Of a stretch of DNA of 64,000 nucleotides, positions 47,982-58,155 are shown piece after piece (positions within the stretch are counted from its first letter, which is position 1; the number at the start of each line of letters is the position of its first letter). The DNA is from Shewanella putrefaciens (GTDB taxonomy: Bacteria; Pseudomonadota; Gammaproteobacteria; Enterobacterales; Shewanellaceae). The notes beneath the pieces are model-generated. The model ran no database searches. It saw only the letters and a list, made by a program, of their open reading frames with translations, and was not told where the DNA came from. The stretch covers positions 2,188,501 through 2,252,500 of the forward strand of contig NZ_CP066369.1 in assembly GCF_016406305.1 (NCBI RefSeq), given 5' to 3'. Position numbers and translations under genes: made by a program.

Positions 47982-49634
47982 GTGGCAATACATCAACGGG
48001 CAGGACAAACCGCAAATCAGACGGATCTGGTGAATATTCCAAAACTGATGAGCCATTATTACAGCATCAAGCCCAATGTGGATGATGCCGGGCAACGGGT
48101 AGCGTTTGGCACTTCGGGCCACCGCGGCAGTGCTTTTTTGGGGAGCTTTAACCAAGATCATATCTTGGCCATTACCCAAGCTGTGGTGGACTATCGCCAA
48201 TCGGTGAATATCGATGGGCCGCTGTTTCTTGGGATAGATACCCATGCCTTATCCTACGCCGCTTATGTCTCTGCGATTGAAGTCTTGGCCGCAAATAAAG
48301 TGACAGTGCGCATCCAAGAAAACGATGGTTTTACGCCAACACCCGTGGTTTCCCATGGGGTGATTTGCGCTAATCGTGAGGCCAATATCAATGGTGCCGC
48401 CTTGTCCGATGGTTTGATCATCACGCCGTCCCATAATCCGCCACAGGATGGTGGGATTAAATATAATCCTCCCCATGGCGGTCCAGCCGAAGGCAATATC
48501 ACCGCGTGGATTGAAGCGCGCGCCAATGATTATCTACGCGCCGAGCTTAAGGGCGTGAATAAACTCGCCTATGCCGATGCACTGACTTCGGGCTATGTGC
48601 ATGCCATCGATTTAATCAGCCCCTATGTTGCCGATTTAGAAAATGTGATTGATATGCAAGCCATCGCGAAAGCTAAGCTTAAACTGGGCGTCGATCCATT
48701 AGGCGGCTCGGGTATCCATTATTGGGCGCCGATTGCTAAGCACTATGGCATTGATATCACCTTAGTGAATGATAAAGTCGACCCAAGTTTTAGCTTTATG
48801 CCACTGGATAAGGACGGCAAAATCCGCATGGATTGCTCGTCTCCCTATGCGATGGCCGGTTTACTCGCCTACAAAGATTCCTTCGATTTATGTGTTGGAA
48901 ATGATCCCGACTACGACAGACACGGCATCGTCTGCCCAGGTACGGGCTTGATGGATCCAAATCACTATTTAGCGGTGGCGATTGATTACCTGCTGACCCA
49001 TAGACCGAATTGGAGCGATAGCTTAGCCATTGGTAAAACGCTGGTATCGAGCGCGCTTATCGACAAGATTTGTGCCTTCCACGGTAAAAAATTGCTCGAA
49101 GTGCCTGTGGGCTTTAAGTGGTTTGTCGATGGTTTAGCCGAAGCCACAATCGCCTTTGGCGGTGAAGAGAGTGCGGGAGCGGCATTCCTACGTCGTGATG
49201 GCAGTACTTGGTGCACCGATAAGGACGGTTTTATTCTGGTGCTTTTGGCCGCAGAAATGCTCGCGGTCACGGGGAAAACCCCGGGGCAACGTCATCAGGA
49301 ATTAGTCGCCCAATTTGGCCAAAGTTATTATAAGCGTATTGATAGCCCGATTAGCCTTGAAAATAAAGCCAAATTTGCCAAACTCAATGCCGATACCTTA
49401 AACGCAACTGAACTTGCGGGTGAGAAGATTGTAGCTGTGTTAACCCATGCACCGGGCAACAATGCATCGATTGGGGGCATTAAAGTGACGACGGCCAACG
49501 GTTGGTTTGCCGCGCGTCCATCGGGTACCGAAGCCTTATTTAAGATCTACGGTGAAAGCTTTATTAGCGAGCAGCATTTAGCTGAGATCATTAAGGATGC
49601 GCAGGCATTAATTGATAAGGCGCTAAACGCTTAA
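47982..49634 (+). CDS. pgm: Phosphoglucomutase
   Basis: Interconverts glucose-1- and glucose-6-phosphate. The 550-residue alpha-D-phosphohexomutase has active-site phosphoserine Ser150 in [17 protein letters not shown], the metal loop [10 protein letters not shown], sugar loop GGEESAGA and the C-terminal phosphate loop [12 protein letters not shown]. It starts with GTG at 47982 after an excellent AGGAGAGG Shine-Dalgarno. Supplies G6P to the zwf pathway or G1P for glycan and dTDP-rhamnose synthesis. Confidence 0.96.
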   Translation: MAIHQRAGQTANQTDLVNIPKLMSHYYSIKPNVDDAGQRVAFGTSGHRGSAFLGSFNQDHILAITQAVVDYRQSVNIDGPLFLGIDTHALSYAAYVSAIEVLAANKVTVRIQENDGFTPTPVVSHGVICANREANINGAALSDGLIITPSHNPPQDGGIKYNPPHGGPAEGNITAWIEARANDYLRAELKGVNKLAYADALTSGYVHAIDLISPYVADLENVIDMQAIAKAKLKLGVDPLGGSGIHYWAPIAKHYGIDITLVNDKVDPSFSFMPLDKDGKIRMDCSSPYAMAGLLAYKDSFDLCVGNDPDYDRHGIVCPGTGLMDPNHYLAVAIDYLLTHRPNWSDSLAIGKTLVSSALIDKICAFHGKKLLEVPVGFKWFVDGLAEATIAFGGEESAGAAFLRRDGSTWCTDKDGFILVLLAAEMLAVTGKTPGQRHQELVAQFGQSYYKRIDSPISLENKAKFAKLNADTLNATELAGEKIVAVLTHAPGNNASIGGIKVTTANGWFAARPSGTEALFKIYGESFISEQHLAEIIKDAQALIDKALNA

Positions 49635-49676
49635 GTGGGTTTTTCAGAGATAAAAGTGAGCTTTTGAGAGATAAAA
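49635..49676. repeat. 21-bp imperfect tandem duplication after the pgm stop
   Basis: Two 21-bp units at 49635-49655 and 49656-49676 differ at three positions; both begin GTG and end AGAGATAAAA. They start at the base after the pgm stop and run into the terminator stem. Confidence 0.75.
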
Positions 49677-49713
49677 AAACGCACCCATGTTAAGCCGTGA
49701 GTGCGTTTTTTAT
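49673..49713. terminator. Terminator after pgm
   Basis: AAAAAAACGCAC (49673-49684) pairs with GTGCGTTTTTT (49701-49711) around a 16-nt loop. T-runs on both strands suit pgm and the convergent msrA. Confidence 0.8.
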
Positions 49714-49764
49714 TTTATGCCGTTTTAAGCTGAAATCGCTATGGCTTAAACTAAATCGCTAAGA

Positions 49765-50244
49765 TTAGTACTCGATATGGCAACTGGGTAAGTTGTTCTT
49801 ATCAATATAATTTTGATGGTATTCCTCCGCCACATGGAATTGCTGTAGTGGCACTATCTCAGTCACTATATGGCGCAGTCCCCAACGGCCAGAACGGGCA
49901 AAGGCAAGTTTGGATGCCTCGGCAATGGCTTTTTGTTCACGGTCGTGGAAGAAAATGGTACTGCGATACTGAGTACCAATATCGCCGCCTTGCATGTTCA
50001 GGCTAGTGGGGTTGTGGTTTTTCCAAAACACCTCGAGTAAGTCTTCATAGCTGACAACAGCGGGATCAAATTCCACTTGCACGACTTCGGCATGGCCCGT
50101 GTTGCCTTTTTTTACTTCTTCATAGGTGGTAGCAGCGTTATTGCCGCCCATATATCCGCAGGTGGCATTCAATACGCCGTTTACTTGCCTAAAAAAATAC
50201 TCTACGCCCCAGAAACACCCGGCACCAAAGGTTGCTAACGCCAT
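49765..50244 (-). CDS. msrA: Peptide methionine-S-sulfoxide reductase
   Basis: Reduces methionine-S-sulfoxide in proteins. A short 159-residue MsrA with catalytic Cys10 in GAGCFWGVEYFF, and NPTSLNMQGGDIGTQYRSTIF and AEEYHQNYI motifs. ATG at 50244 is used; a TTG four codons upstream is less likely. It lacks an MsrB fusion. Confidence 0.95.
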   Translation of the reverse strand: MALATFGAGCFWGVEYFFRQVNGVLNATCGYMGGNNAATTYEEVKKGNTGHAEVVQVEFDPAVVSYEDLLEVFWKNHNPTSLNMQGGDIGTQYRSTIFFHDREQKAIAEASKLAFARSGRWGLRHIVTEIVPLQQFHVAEEYHQNYIDKNNLPSCHIEY

Positions 50245-50573
50245 AATTAAATCCAATAGAAGTCTAGATGGCTAAGGATTGTGATTAATCTCCTGCCTAA
50301 AAGCAAGTATCGAAATGAAAATTTATCCCATACTGAACGCTGCCACCGATCCGCTGAGCTTTTGTTATCAACTTAGTTAGCTAAGTTTTTTACTTCAAAA
50401 TTCAGTTGTATGACCAGAATGACCGAGATACGCCCTAAAAACTTGTGTTAGTATTGATGCGCTTTTAAAGGTGAGTACTGCCAATGGCCGTCATGCACGG
50501 TTTTGTTGCACTTGATACTGAGTTTTATTGAACTGAATACTGACCTTTAGCACACCATTATAAGGAGAATTCT
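50245..50573. other. Intergenic region between msrA and astE
   Basis: A 329-bp gap without a gene. The only structure seen is an AU-rich 7-bp hairpin, AACTTAG (50370-50376)/CTAAGTT (50381-50387), followed by TTTTTA on the plus strand, which is a weak terminator. It presumably contains the divergent promoters. Confidence 0.45.
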
Positions 50574-51608
50574 GTGTTACAAGCTCTGTTAGATTCAAAG
50601 GATTTTTTAGCCTTGACCCTCGCCAATCCCGAGTGCCTCGGCGATGAATTCAGCTTTACACTGGGGGATCATACCCGAGTGGAAGTATGGGACACGGGGG
50701 TGATTGTCTTTGAGCCTGCCCAAAGCGAAGGTAAAGATATTATCCTCTCCTGCGGTGTCCATGGTAATGAAACCGCCCCGATTGAACTCTGTAATACCTT
50801 AATCAAACAGCTTCTCCAGCAAAAAATCATCGCTAAGCAGCGCACGCTATTTCTTATCGGCAACCCATTAGCCATCAACAACGGCACCCGAATTATTGAC
50901 GAGAACATGAATCGCCTCTTTAGCGGCGAACATTCCAATCCACCGGGCTTAGTCAATCCAGAACGGGTGCGGGCGAAAAAGCTTGAAGCCTATGTGGACA
51001 GATTTTTTACCGCAGTGGCAGAAGGTCGGCATCGTATTCACTACGACTTACACACGGCGATGCGCGCTTCAAAGCATGAAAAGTTTGCCATTTATCCCTA
51101 TCGTCCGGGCCGCGCCTTTAGCGGCGAGCAAATCATGTTTTTAGCGGCAAGTGGCGTGGATACTGTGCTGTTTCACCATGAACCCACCACGACCTTTAGC
51201 TATTTTTCTTCGGAGCAGTACGGCGCCGACGCTTTTACCATTGAGTTAGGCAAGGTCTATCCCATGGGACAAAACGATATGACGCGTTTTATTGCCGCCC
51301 AAGAGATGTTTATGCGCTTGATCACTGCTAAGCCGTTGGAGCTGGATGTATTTGATGCCGATAAAGTTAACTTGTATCAAGTGTGCCGCGTCATCAATAA
51401 ACATTTCGATGATTTTGAATTTACCTTCGCCACCGATGTCGAAAATTTCAGATCTTTCCCTAGGGGCTTTGTGCTAGCGCGGGAAGGTGGGCAAGAAATC
51501 AAAGTAGAACAAGAATTTGAAGCCATAGTATTTCCCAATGCTAAGGTGCCTATTGGTAATCGAACCGTGATTTGCCTGATCCCCGCAGTCAATCCGAACG
51601 TTCGCTAA
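50574..51608 (+). CDS. astE: Succinylglutamate desuccinylase
   Basis: Zinc hydrolase that releases glutamate from N-succinylglutamate, the last step of the AST arginine pathway. The 344-residue protein has the zinc ligands in [14 protein letters not shown] (His and Glu) and HYDLHTAMR, plus [12 protein letters not shown]. Starts with GTG after AAGGAGAATTCT, a strong Shine-Dalgarno. The other ast genes are not adjacent, an isolated location. Confidence 0.93.
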   Translation: MLQALLDSKDFLALTLANPECLGDEFSFTLGDHTRVEVWDTGVIVFEPAQSEGKDIILSCGVHGNETAPIELCNTLIKQLLQQKIIAKQRTLFLIGNPLAINNGTRIIDENMNRLFSGEHSNPPGLVNPERVRAKKLEAYVDRFFTAVAEGRHRIHYDLHTAMRASKHEKFAIYPYRPGRAFSGEQIMFLAASGVDTVLFHHEPTTTFSYFSSEQYGADAFTIELGKVYPMGQNDMTRFIAAQEMFMRLITAKPLELDVFDADKVNLYQVCRVINKHFDDFEFTFATDVENFRSFPRGFVLAREGGQEIKVEQEFEAIVFPNAKVPIGNRTVICLIPAVNPNVR

Positions 51609-51682
51609 GGTTGTAAAGCAATATATACATGCAATCCGGGGATAACTTGCGGTTCGAACTGTGCCAACGGTTGATAGGTAGT

Positions 51683-51696
51683 TTACGTTAACGTAA
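51683..51696. promoter_or_regulatory. Palindromic operator of the bkd operon, LiuR-like
   Basis: TTACGTTAACGTAA is a perfect 14-bp palindrome, 75 bp upstream of bkdA1. It resembles the site I recall for the MerR-family regulator LiuR, which controls branched-chain amino-acid catabolism in Shewanella and relatives. A TATAAAT-type -10 lies near 51715. Confidence 0.5.
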
Positions 51697-51770
51697 TGTT
51701 CGTCCGGCATATTCGTATAAATTAGGCGCCGCAAATCTTTTGCGGCGTAACGAGATAACAAGAGCACAAT

Positions 51771-52949
51771 ATGAGCAAAGCAACACTCAACACTGATACA
51801 GTGCACCGTGTCGGCTTCTTGGATAAGGCATCGCTTCACATTCCTATCCTGAGAATTCTACAGGCCGATGGCACTACCTATGAAACCGCGGTTTTGCCTG
51901 TGATAGATGAAGCCTTAGCCACCAAAATTTACGATACCTGTGTGTTCACTCGGGTACTCGATGAACGTATGTTAGGTGCCCAACGTCAAGGGCGCATCAG
52001 CTTCTACATGACTTGTACGGGTGAAGAGGCGGCGATTGTTGGCAGTGTTGCAGCACTCGATCAAGGGGATGTTATCCTCGCGCAATATCGCGAACATGCG
52101 GCGCTGCGTTACCGCGGTTTTACCACTGAACAGTTTATGAATCAGATGTTTAGTAATGAGAAAGATCTCGGTAAAGGTCGCCAAATGCCGATCCATTACG
52201 GCTGTGCGGCGCTCAACTATCAAACCATTTCATCGCCACTGGCAACGCAAATTCCCCAGGCGACAGGCGTGGGTTACAGCTTGAAGATGCAGGGCAAGCG
52301 TAATGTCGCCGTGTGTTACTTTGGTGAAGGGGCTGCGTCAGAAGGGGACTTCCATGCGGGTCTCAACATGGCGGCGGTATTAAAATGCCCAGTGATTTTC
52401 TTCTGCCGTAACAACGGTTATGCCATTTCAACCCCAACCGAAGAGCAGTTTGCCGGTAACGGTATCGCCAGTCGCGGTGTCGGTTATGGTATGCACACTA
52501 TCCGTGTCGATGGTAACGATATGCTCGCCGTCTTAGCCGCAACCCAACAAGCTCGCGCCTATGCGATTGAGCACAATGTGCCTGTGTTGATTGAAGCTAT
52601 GACCTATCGCCTTGGTGCACATTCATCATCGGACGACCCATCTGGCTATCGCTCTAAAGATGAAGAAGCGAAATGGCAACAACACGATCCGGTGAAACGT
52701 TTCAAGTTATGGCTTATCAATAAAGGTTGGTTAGCTGAAGCGGATGATGTGAAACTGCATGAAAAATATCGTGAAGAAGTATTGGCTGCGGTAAAAGTGG
52801 CTGAAAAAATTCCTGTGCCTATGCTGGATGAAATCATTGAAGATGTGTACGACAAGCCAACGCCTGCACTGAAAAAACAACTCAGCGATCTTAAAGAACA
52901 CATCAAAAAATATCCGCAAGCCTATCCAAAAAGTGCAGGGAGACTATAA
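51771..52949 (+). CDS. bkdA1: Branched-chain 2-oxoacid dehydrogenase E1 alpha
   Basis: Thiamine-diphosphate E1 alpha subunit that decarboxylates the 2-oxoacids of Val, Leu and Ile. The 392-residue protein has the ThDP region YFGEGAASEGDFHAGLNMAA ... CRNNGYAIST and the phosphorylation-loop type YRLGAHSSSDDPSGYRS segment. First gene of bkdA1A2B; the E3 lipoamide dehydrogenase is not in the window and is probably shared with other complexes. Confidence 0.95.
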   Translation: MSKATLNTDTVHRVGFLDKASLHIPILRILQADGTTYETAVLPVIDEALATKIYDTCVFTRVLDERMLGAQRQGRISFYMTCTGEEAAIVGSVAALDQGDVILAQYREHAALRYRGFTTEQFMNQMFSNEKDLGKGRQMPIHYGCAALNYQTISSPLATQIPQATGVGYSLKMQGKRNVAVCYFGEGAASEGDFHAGLNMAAVLKCPVIFFCRNNGYAISTPTEEQFAGNGIASRGVGYGMHTIRVDGNDMLAVLAATQQARAYAIEHNVPVLIEAMTYRLGAHSSSDDPSGYRSKDEEAKWQQHDPVKRFKLWLINKGWLAEADDVKLHEKYREEVLAAVKVAEKIPVPMLDEIIEDVYDKPTPALKKQLSDLKEHIKKYPQAYPKSAGRL

Positions 52950-52952
52950 GCC

Positions 52953-53930
52953 GTGGCAGAAATGAATATGTTACAGGCCGTCAATGAGGCCTTGTCGATC
53001 GCCATGCAAGCCGATGAGCGCATGGTGGTGTTTGGTGAAGATGTGGGCCATTTTGGCGGAGTATTTCGTGCCACTTCAGGGCTTCAAGAAAAATTTGGCC
53101 GTGATCGCTGCTTTAACACCCCGCTGACAGAGCAAGGTATTGCCGGTTTTGCTAACGGTTTAGCCTCCAATGGCATGACAGCAGTGGCCGAAATCCAATT
53201 TGCCGATTATATCTTCCCGGCATTTGATCAAATCGTCAACGAAGCCGCCAAGTTCCGTTACCGCAGTGGTAATGAGTTCAATGTGGGCAGTTTAGTGTTC
53301 CGTACACCCTACGGTGGCGGTATTGCCGGCGGTCATTATCACTCCCAGTCACCCGAAGCCTATTTTACCCAAACCCCAGGCTTAAAAGTGGTGGTGCCGC
53401 GTAATCCTGAGCAGGCAAAGGGATTATTATTAGCGTCAATCCGCGATAAAAACCCTGTGGTATTTTTTGAGCCTAAGCGTTTGTACCGTGCATCCGTGGG
53501 TGAAGTGCCCGCGGGCGACTATGAAATTGAACTGGGCAAAGCCGAAGTGGTTCGTGAAGGTAAAGACATCACGCTAGTTGCTTGGGGCGCACAAATGGAA
53601 ATTCTTGAAAAAGCCGCCGACATGGCCGCTAAAGAAGGGATTTCCTGTGAAGTTATCGATCTTCGCACCTTAGCGCCTTGGGATGTAAATACCATCGCCG
53701 ATTCAGTTAAAAAGACGGGACGACTGCTTATCAACCATGAAGCGCCGCTAACGGGTGGCTTTGCGGGGGAAATCGCGGCAACGATTCAACAGGAGTGTTT
53801 CTTATATCTTGAATCGCCCATCAGCCGAGTGTGTGGTTTGGATACACCGTATCCGCTCGTCCATGAAAAAGAATATATGCCCGATGCGCTTAAGACCTTT
53901 GAAGCCATCAAAGCATCAGTGACCTTCTAG
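52953..53930 (+). CDS. bkdA2: Branched-chain 2-oxoacid dehydrogenase E1 beta
   Basis: E1 beta subunit, 325 residues, transketolase pyrimidine and C-terminal domains: [30 protein letters not shown] (Glu for ThDP), and [21 protein letters not shown]. It starts with GTG 3 bp after the bkdA1 stop and ends 9 bp before bkdB, so all three are tightly coupled. Confidence 0.96.
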   Translation: MAEMNMLQAVNEALSIAMQADERMVVFGEDVGHFGGVFRATSGLQEKFGRDRCFNTPLTEQGIAGFANGLASNGMTAVAEIQFADYIFPAFDQIVNEAAKFRYRSGNEFNVGSLVFRTPYGGGIAGGHYHSQSPEAYFTQTPGLKVVVPRNPEQAKGLLLASIRDKNPVVFFEPKRLYRASVGEVPAGDYEIELGKAEVVREGKDITLVAWGAQMEILEKAADMAAKEGISCEVIDLRTLAPWDVNTIADSVKKTGRLLINHEAPLTGGFAGEIAATIQQECFLYLESPISRVCGLDTPYPLVHEKEYMPDALKTFEAIKASVTF

Positions 53931-53939
53931 GAGTCCGGT

Positions 53940-55553
53940 ATGATTAAAGATTTTATTTTGCCGGACATTGGTGAAGGCGTTGTTGAATGTGAGCTCGTTG
54001 AATGGCTGGTGAAAGAAGGCGACACAGTCGTTGAAGATCAACCCATAGCCGACGTGATGACAGACAAAGCGCTAGTGCAGATCCCAGCGCCCTTTGGTGG
54101 CGTGGTGACTAAGCTGTATTACGCGAAAGGTGATATCGCTAAGGTGCATGCGCCGCTTTATGCAGTACAAATTGAAGGTACTGTGCAAATCGAAGGCGCT
54201 GAGGCAGCTCAAGCACCACTTGCAGCCACACCAACGCCTGCGCCGACGATTCAAGCTTCAGCAAGTTCATCCAGTATCGAAGAATTTCTACTGCCCGATA
54301 TTGGTGAAGGCATTGTGGAGTGTGAACTGGTTGAATGGTTAGTGCAGGAAGGCGATACCGTGGTTGAAGATCAACCCATTGCCGATGTGATGACAGATAA
54401 AGCCCTAGTGCAAATTCCGGCCATTAAAGCGGGTAAAATTGCCAAGTTGCATTATCGTAAGGGGCAGCTCGCCAAAGTGCATGCACCTTTATATGCCATT
54501 GAAGTTGAACAGGCGGTATCTGTACCAACATCTACCACATCACCCGCAACGGCAAATACTGTGACTGCGACTATGGCTGGGGCAAATGCAGCACCAGCGG
54601 CGCAGGCTGTGAATGCAGAGCCCGCCCGTCAAGGTAAAGCCTTAGCCAGCCCTGCGGTTCGCCGTATGGCGCGGGCGTTAGATATCGATTTAAGCCAAGT
54701 ACCCGGCAGTGGTAAGCATGGCCGAGTGTATAAAGAAGATATCACTCGCTATCAAACACGGGGCGTTGATAGCCCGGTTTCGGCCACGGTTCAAAGCCAA
54801 GCCGCTTCCCAAACCCAAGTGGAATCGAGTTTAGCCGCGCCTCAGAAGGCGGATATTGTCGAGCCGATCCGCGGCGTAAAAGCTGTGATGGCCCGCATGA
54901 TGGTGGAATCTGTGTCGAGCATTCCGCACTTTACCTATTGCGAAGAGTTTGATTTAACAGACTTAGTAGCACTACGTGAAAGTATGAAGGCTAAGTATTC
55001 ATCCGATGAAGTGAAGCTGACCATGATGCCTTTCTTTATGAAGGCCATGTCGCTGGCGTTAAGTCAGTTCCCTGTGATGAATAGCCAAGTGAATGCCGAT
55101 TGCACTGAACTGACCTACAAAGCGCGTCACAATATCGGCATGGCGGTGGATTCTAAAGTCGGTCTCTTAGTGCCTAACATCAAAGATGTGCAAGACAAGA
55201 GTATTTTAGAAGTGGCGGCAGAAATCACCCGTCTGACCCAAGCCGCCCGCAGTGGCCGCGTGGCGCCAGCGGATCTGAAAGACGGCACTATATCTATTTC
55301 TAACATTGGCGCTCTAGGTGGCACAGTGGCGACGCCTATCATCAACAAACCTGAAGTCGCGATTGTGGCCTTAGGTAAGTTGCAAACCTTGCCACGCTTT
55401 AACGCGAAAGGGGAAGTCGAAGCCCGCCAAATCATGCAAGTGAGTTGGTCAGGCGACCACAGAGTGATCGATGGCGGCACCATTGCGCGCTTCTGTAATC
55501 TGTGGAAGCAGTATCTTGAGCAGCCACAAGAGATGTTATTGGCCATGCGCTAA
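53940..55553 (+). CDS. bkdB: Branched-chain 2-oxoacid dehydrogenase E2 with two lipoyl domains
   Basis: Dihydrolipoyl acyltransferase core, 537 residues. Two nearly identical lipoyl domains have attachment lysines Lys43 and Lys154, each in ADVMTDKALVQIPA; Ala/Pro/Thr-rich linkers follow. A peripheral subunit-binding domain (ASPAVRRMARALDIDLSQVP) lies around 235-270. The catalytic domain ends with the SGDHRVIDGG active site. Duplicated lipoyl domains distinguish it from the single-lipoyl E2 of Pseudomonas BkdB. Confidence 0.95.
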   Translation: MIKDFILPDIGEGVVECELVEWLVKEGDTVVEDQPIADVMTDKALVQIPAPFGGVVTKLYYAKGDIAKVHAPLYAVQIEGTVQIEGAEAAQAPLAATPTPAPTIQASASSSSIEEFLLPDIGEGIVECELVEWLVQEGDTVVEDQPIADVMTDKALVQIPAIKAGKIAKLHYRKGQLAKVHAPLYAIEVEQAVSVPTSTTSPATANTVTATMAGANAAPAAQAVNAEPARQGKALASPAVRRMARALDIDLSQVPGSGKHGRVYKEDITRYQTRGVDSPVSATVQSQAASQTQVESSLAAPQKADIVEPIRGVKAVMARMMVESVSSIPHFTYCEEFDLTDLVALRESMKAKYSSDEVKLTMMPFFMKAMSLALSQFPVMNSQVNADCTELTYKARHNIGMAVDSKVGLLVPNIKDVQDKSILEVAAEITRLTQAARSGRVAPADLKDGTISISNIGALGGTVATPIINKPEVAIVALGKLQTLPRFNAKGEVEARQIMQVSWSGDHRVIDGGTIARFCNLWKQYLEQPQEMLLAMR

Positions 55554-55578
55554 GCCGCTGGCACGAATAACTGACATT

Positions 55579-55606
55579 AAAAGGACGCTAAAAGCGTCCT
55601 TTTTTA
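55579..55606 (+). terminator. Terminator of the bkd operon
   Basis: AAAAGGACGC, loop TAAAA, GCGTCCTTTTTT ending near 55605. Strong stem and T-run. Confidence 0.9.
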
Positions 55607-55685
55607 TTTGCATTGCACAAATAGGTTAATCTTTTGATCCCGATTACGTATAATTCCCGGACGTTGTTATCCTGATGGATGTGTT

Positions 55686-56768
55686 ATGAGTCAGTTAGCC
55701 CAAAGCCCATTTGCTCCAACAATAGAAACCATTGATTACCCGTTTCCGCCTAAGCCTGTGCCTCTGTCTGATATGCAAAAGGCCGAGTATAAGGCACGTA
55801 TTAAACAGCTGCTCATTGAAAAAGATGCCGTGCTGGTTGCCCACTATTATACCGATCCTGAAATTCAAGCCCTTGCCGAAGAAACCGGTGGCTGCGTTTC
55901 AGATTCCTTAGAAATGGCACGCTTTGGCCGAGATCATCCCGCAAAAACCTTAATCGTTGCTGGGGTCAAATTTATGGGCGAAACCGCCAAAATTTTGAGC
56001 CCAGAAAAAACCATTTTAATGCCGACCCTAGAAGCCACTTGCTCATTAGACTTAGGTTGTCCTATCGATAAGTTCAGTGCTTTTTGCGACGCGCACCCAG
56101 ATCATACTGTGGTGGTTTACGCTAACACTTCGGCGGCAGTTAAAGCCCGCGCCGATTGGGTAGTAACATCGAGTATTGCCCTTGAAATCGTTGAGCATTT
56201 AGACAGCGAAGGGAAAAAGATCATTTGGGGACCGGACCGTCATTTAGGCAGTTATATTGCCAAACAGACGGGCGCCGAGATGTTGATGTGGCAGGGCGAT
56301 TGTATCGTTCACGACGAGTTTAAAGCCAATGCACTACGGGACTTAAAAAGCGTTTACCCAGATGCAGCGATTCTTGTGCACCCTGAATCACCCGCCAGTG
56401 TGGTAGCGATGGCCGATGCCGTTGGCTCGACCAGTCAGCTTATCAAAGCCGCGCAGACTATGCCGAATGAGCGTTTTATCGTGGCGACCGATCGTGGTAT
56501 TTTCTACAAAATGCAGCAGGCGGCGCCGGGTAAAACCTTAATTGAAGCGCCAACGGGCGGAAATGGTGCAACCTGTAAGAGCTGCGCCCACTGTCCTTGG
56601 ATGGCGATGAATGGCTTGAAAGCCATTGAAGCGTCACTTAGCGATAGCGATAAAATCACCCATGAAATCTTTGTGGATGAAGACTTAAGAGTGAAAGCGT
56701 TGATCCCACTGACGCGTATGCTGGATTTCGCTAAGACACTGAATATGAAAGTGAAGGGTAATGCCTAA
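55686..56768 (+). CDS. nadA: Quinolinate synthase
   Basis: [4Fe-4S] enzyme that condenses iminoaspartate with dihydroxyacetone phosphate in NAD synthesis. The 360-residue protein has [30 protein letters not shown] and [13 protein letters not shown], which together contain the cluster Cys residues. Monocistronic, with its own terminator; nadB and nadC are not adjacent. Confidence 0.96.
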   Translation: MSQLAQSPFAPTIETIDYPFPPKPVPLSDMQKAEYKARIKQLLIEKDAVLVAHYYTDPEIQALAEETGGCVSDSLEMARFGRDHPAKTLIVAGVKFMGETAKILSPEKTILMPTLEATCSLDLGCPIDKFSAFCDAHPDHTVVVYANTSAAVKARADWVVTSSIALEIVEHLDSEGKKIIWGPDRHLGSYIAKQTGAEMLMWQGDCIVHDEFKANALRDLKSVYPDAAILVHPESPASVVAMADAVGSTSQLIKAAQTMPNERFIVATDRGIFYKMQQAAPGKTLIEAPTGGNGATCKSCAHCPWMAMNGLKAIEASLSDSDKITHEIFVDEDLRVKALIPLTRMLDFAKTLNMKVKGNA

Positions 56769-56805
56769 GCATGGCTCGCGCTGTCTTTAGCTTGCCTTAA
56801 GTGCT

Positions 56806-56840
56806 ATAAAAATCCCCGCCCTAGAGTGGGGATTTTTATA
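56806..56840. terminator. Terminator after nadA
   Basis: ATAAAAATCCCC (56806-56817) pairs with GGGGATTTTTAT (56828-56839) around a 10-nt loop. T-rich on both sides, so it may also stop antisense read-through from gapA. Confidence 0.85.
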
Positions 56841-56864
56841 TCTGCCGTTTTACTGAATGTAAGG

Positions 56865-56893
56865 CAATAAAAAGCCCCGCTAATGCGAGGCTT
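56865..56893 (-). terminator. Terminator after gapA
   Basis: On the minus strand AAGCCTCGC (56885-56893), ATTA loop, GCGGGGCTT (56872-56880, one G-U pair) and TTTTTATT. Confidence 0.8.
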
Positions 56894-56938
56894 AATTGGG
56901 TAACGCGGTATCTAGTGACTAAATTGCTTTACGCTGAC

Positions 56939-57949
56939 TTATTTGGCGTTCATCAAGGCAACCGCGTTATCTAACATACGGTTACTGAATCCCCACTCGT
57001 TATCATACCAAGACATCACTTTCACTAAACGACCGTTTACACGGGTTTGAGTAGCGTCAAAGTTTGAAGAAAACGCATTGTGGTTAAAGTCGATAGACAC
57101 TAATGGCTCTTTGTTGACTGCTAACACTTCACTGAGTGGCGCAACGCTGGCAGCACGTTCGATAATGGCATTCACTTCTTCAACCGTAGTATCACGGGAA
57201 GCGATGAAAGATAAATCCACTAAAGACACGTTAACTGTGGGTACACGAACCGCTAAACCGTCGAATTTACCTTGTAATTCAGGTACAACTAAACCTACAG
57301 CCGCGGCTGCGCCAGTTTTAGTTGGGATCATCGATAGCGCCGCAGCACGGGCACGGCGTAAATCAGTGTGATACACGTCAGATAAACGTTGATCGTTGGT
57401 GTAAGCGTGAATGGTGGTCATCAGGCCAGATTCAATACCAATCTCGTCATTTAACGGCTTAGCGAAAGGCGCTAAACAGTTAGTGGTACATGACGCATTT
57501 GAAATCACAGTCATATCTGAGGTCAGTACATTGTTGTTTACGCCGTAAACAACTGTGGCATCCACATTTTTACCTGGAGCAGAGATAATGACTTTCTTCG
57601 CGCCAGCGGTTAAATGGGGTTGCACTGTTTCTTTAGAAGTGAAGATACCGGTACATTCGAAAACCACGTCAACTTGCAACTCTGCCCATGGCAGTTTTGC
57701 AGGATCACGTTCTTGGAAAGTGAGGATTTTATCGCCATTCACATAAATGGCTTCGGCATCATGGTCAACTTTGGCATTGAAACGACCGTGAACAGAATCG
57801 TATTTTGTCAGGTGAGCGTTGATTGAAGCGTCGCCTAAATCATTAATAGCGACAATCTTAATTGGATAAGCTTTCTCGCTTTCGTACAAGGCGCGTAATA
57901 CGTTTCTACCGATACGGCCATAGCCATTTATTGCTACACGGATAGTCAT
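56939..57949 (-). CDS. gapA: Glyceraldehyde-3-phosphate dehydrogenase A
   Basis: Glycolytic GAPDH, 336 residues of normal length. Rossmann motif INGYGRIGR (7-15), catalytic Cys154 in [12 protein letters not shown], and a C-terminal [13 protein letters not shown] HexR-like palindrome (57983-57997) lies between a TTGACG -35 (58012-58017) and a TATAAT-like -10 (57967-57972), so HexR could block transcription. GAGGGATATGAG precedes the ATG. Confidence 0.97.
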   Translation of the reverse strand: MTIRVAINGYGRIGRNVLRALYESEKAYPIKIVAINDLGDASINAHLTKYDSVHGRFNAKVDHDAEAIYVNGDKILTFQERDPAKLPWAELQVDVVFECTGIFTSKETVQPHLTAGAKKVIISAPGKNVDATVVYGVNNNVLTSDMTVISNASCTTNCLAPFAKPLNDEIGIESGLMTTIHAYTNDQRLSDVYHTDLRRARAAALSMIPTKTGAAAAVGLVVPELQGKFDGLAVRVPTVNVSLVDLSFIASRDTTVEEVNAIIERAASVAPLSEVLAVNKEPLVSIDFNHNAFSSNFDATQTRVNGRLVKVMSWYDNEWGFSNRMLDNAVALMNAK

Positions 57950-57982
57950 CTCATATCCCTCTGGTGATTATAAAATTCAACT

Positions 57983-57997
57983 GGTAGTAAAATTACC
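57983..57997. promoter_or_regulatory. HexR-like operator of gapA
   Basis: GGTAGTAAAATTACC matches the HexR palindrome at 11 of 15 positions and is itself near-symmetrical. It is 34 bp upstream of gapA within the promoter. Confidence 0.65.
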
Positions 57998-58155
57998 AAA
58001 CTGACAGCTATCGTCAAGCTAATTCGGCAATTTCCCCTATATTTGGTTAACAAATTAGGTGTTTTTTTACATTGCTCGCGAATTTGCTATTTTCAACGGT
58101 CTTTTTGGGTAAAAAATTACAAGATGGCAAACATTTTGCCGACTCAGAAACTGGA

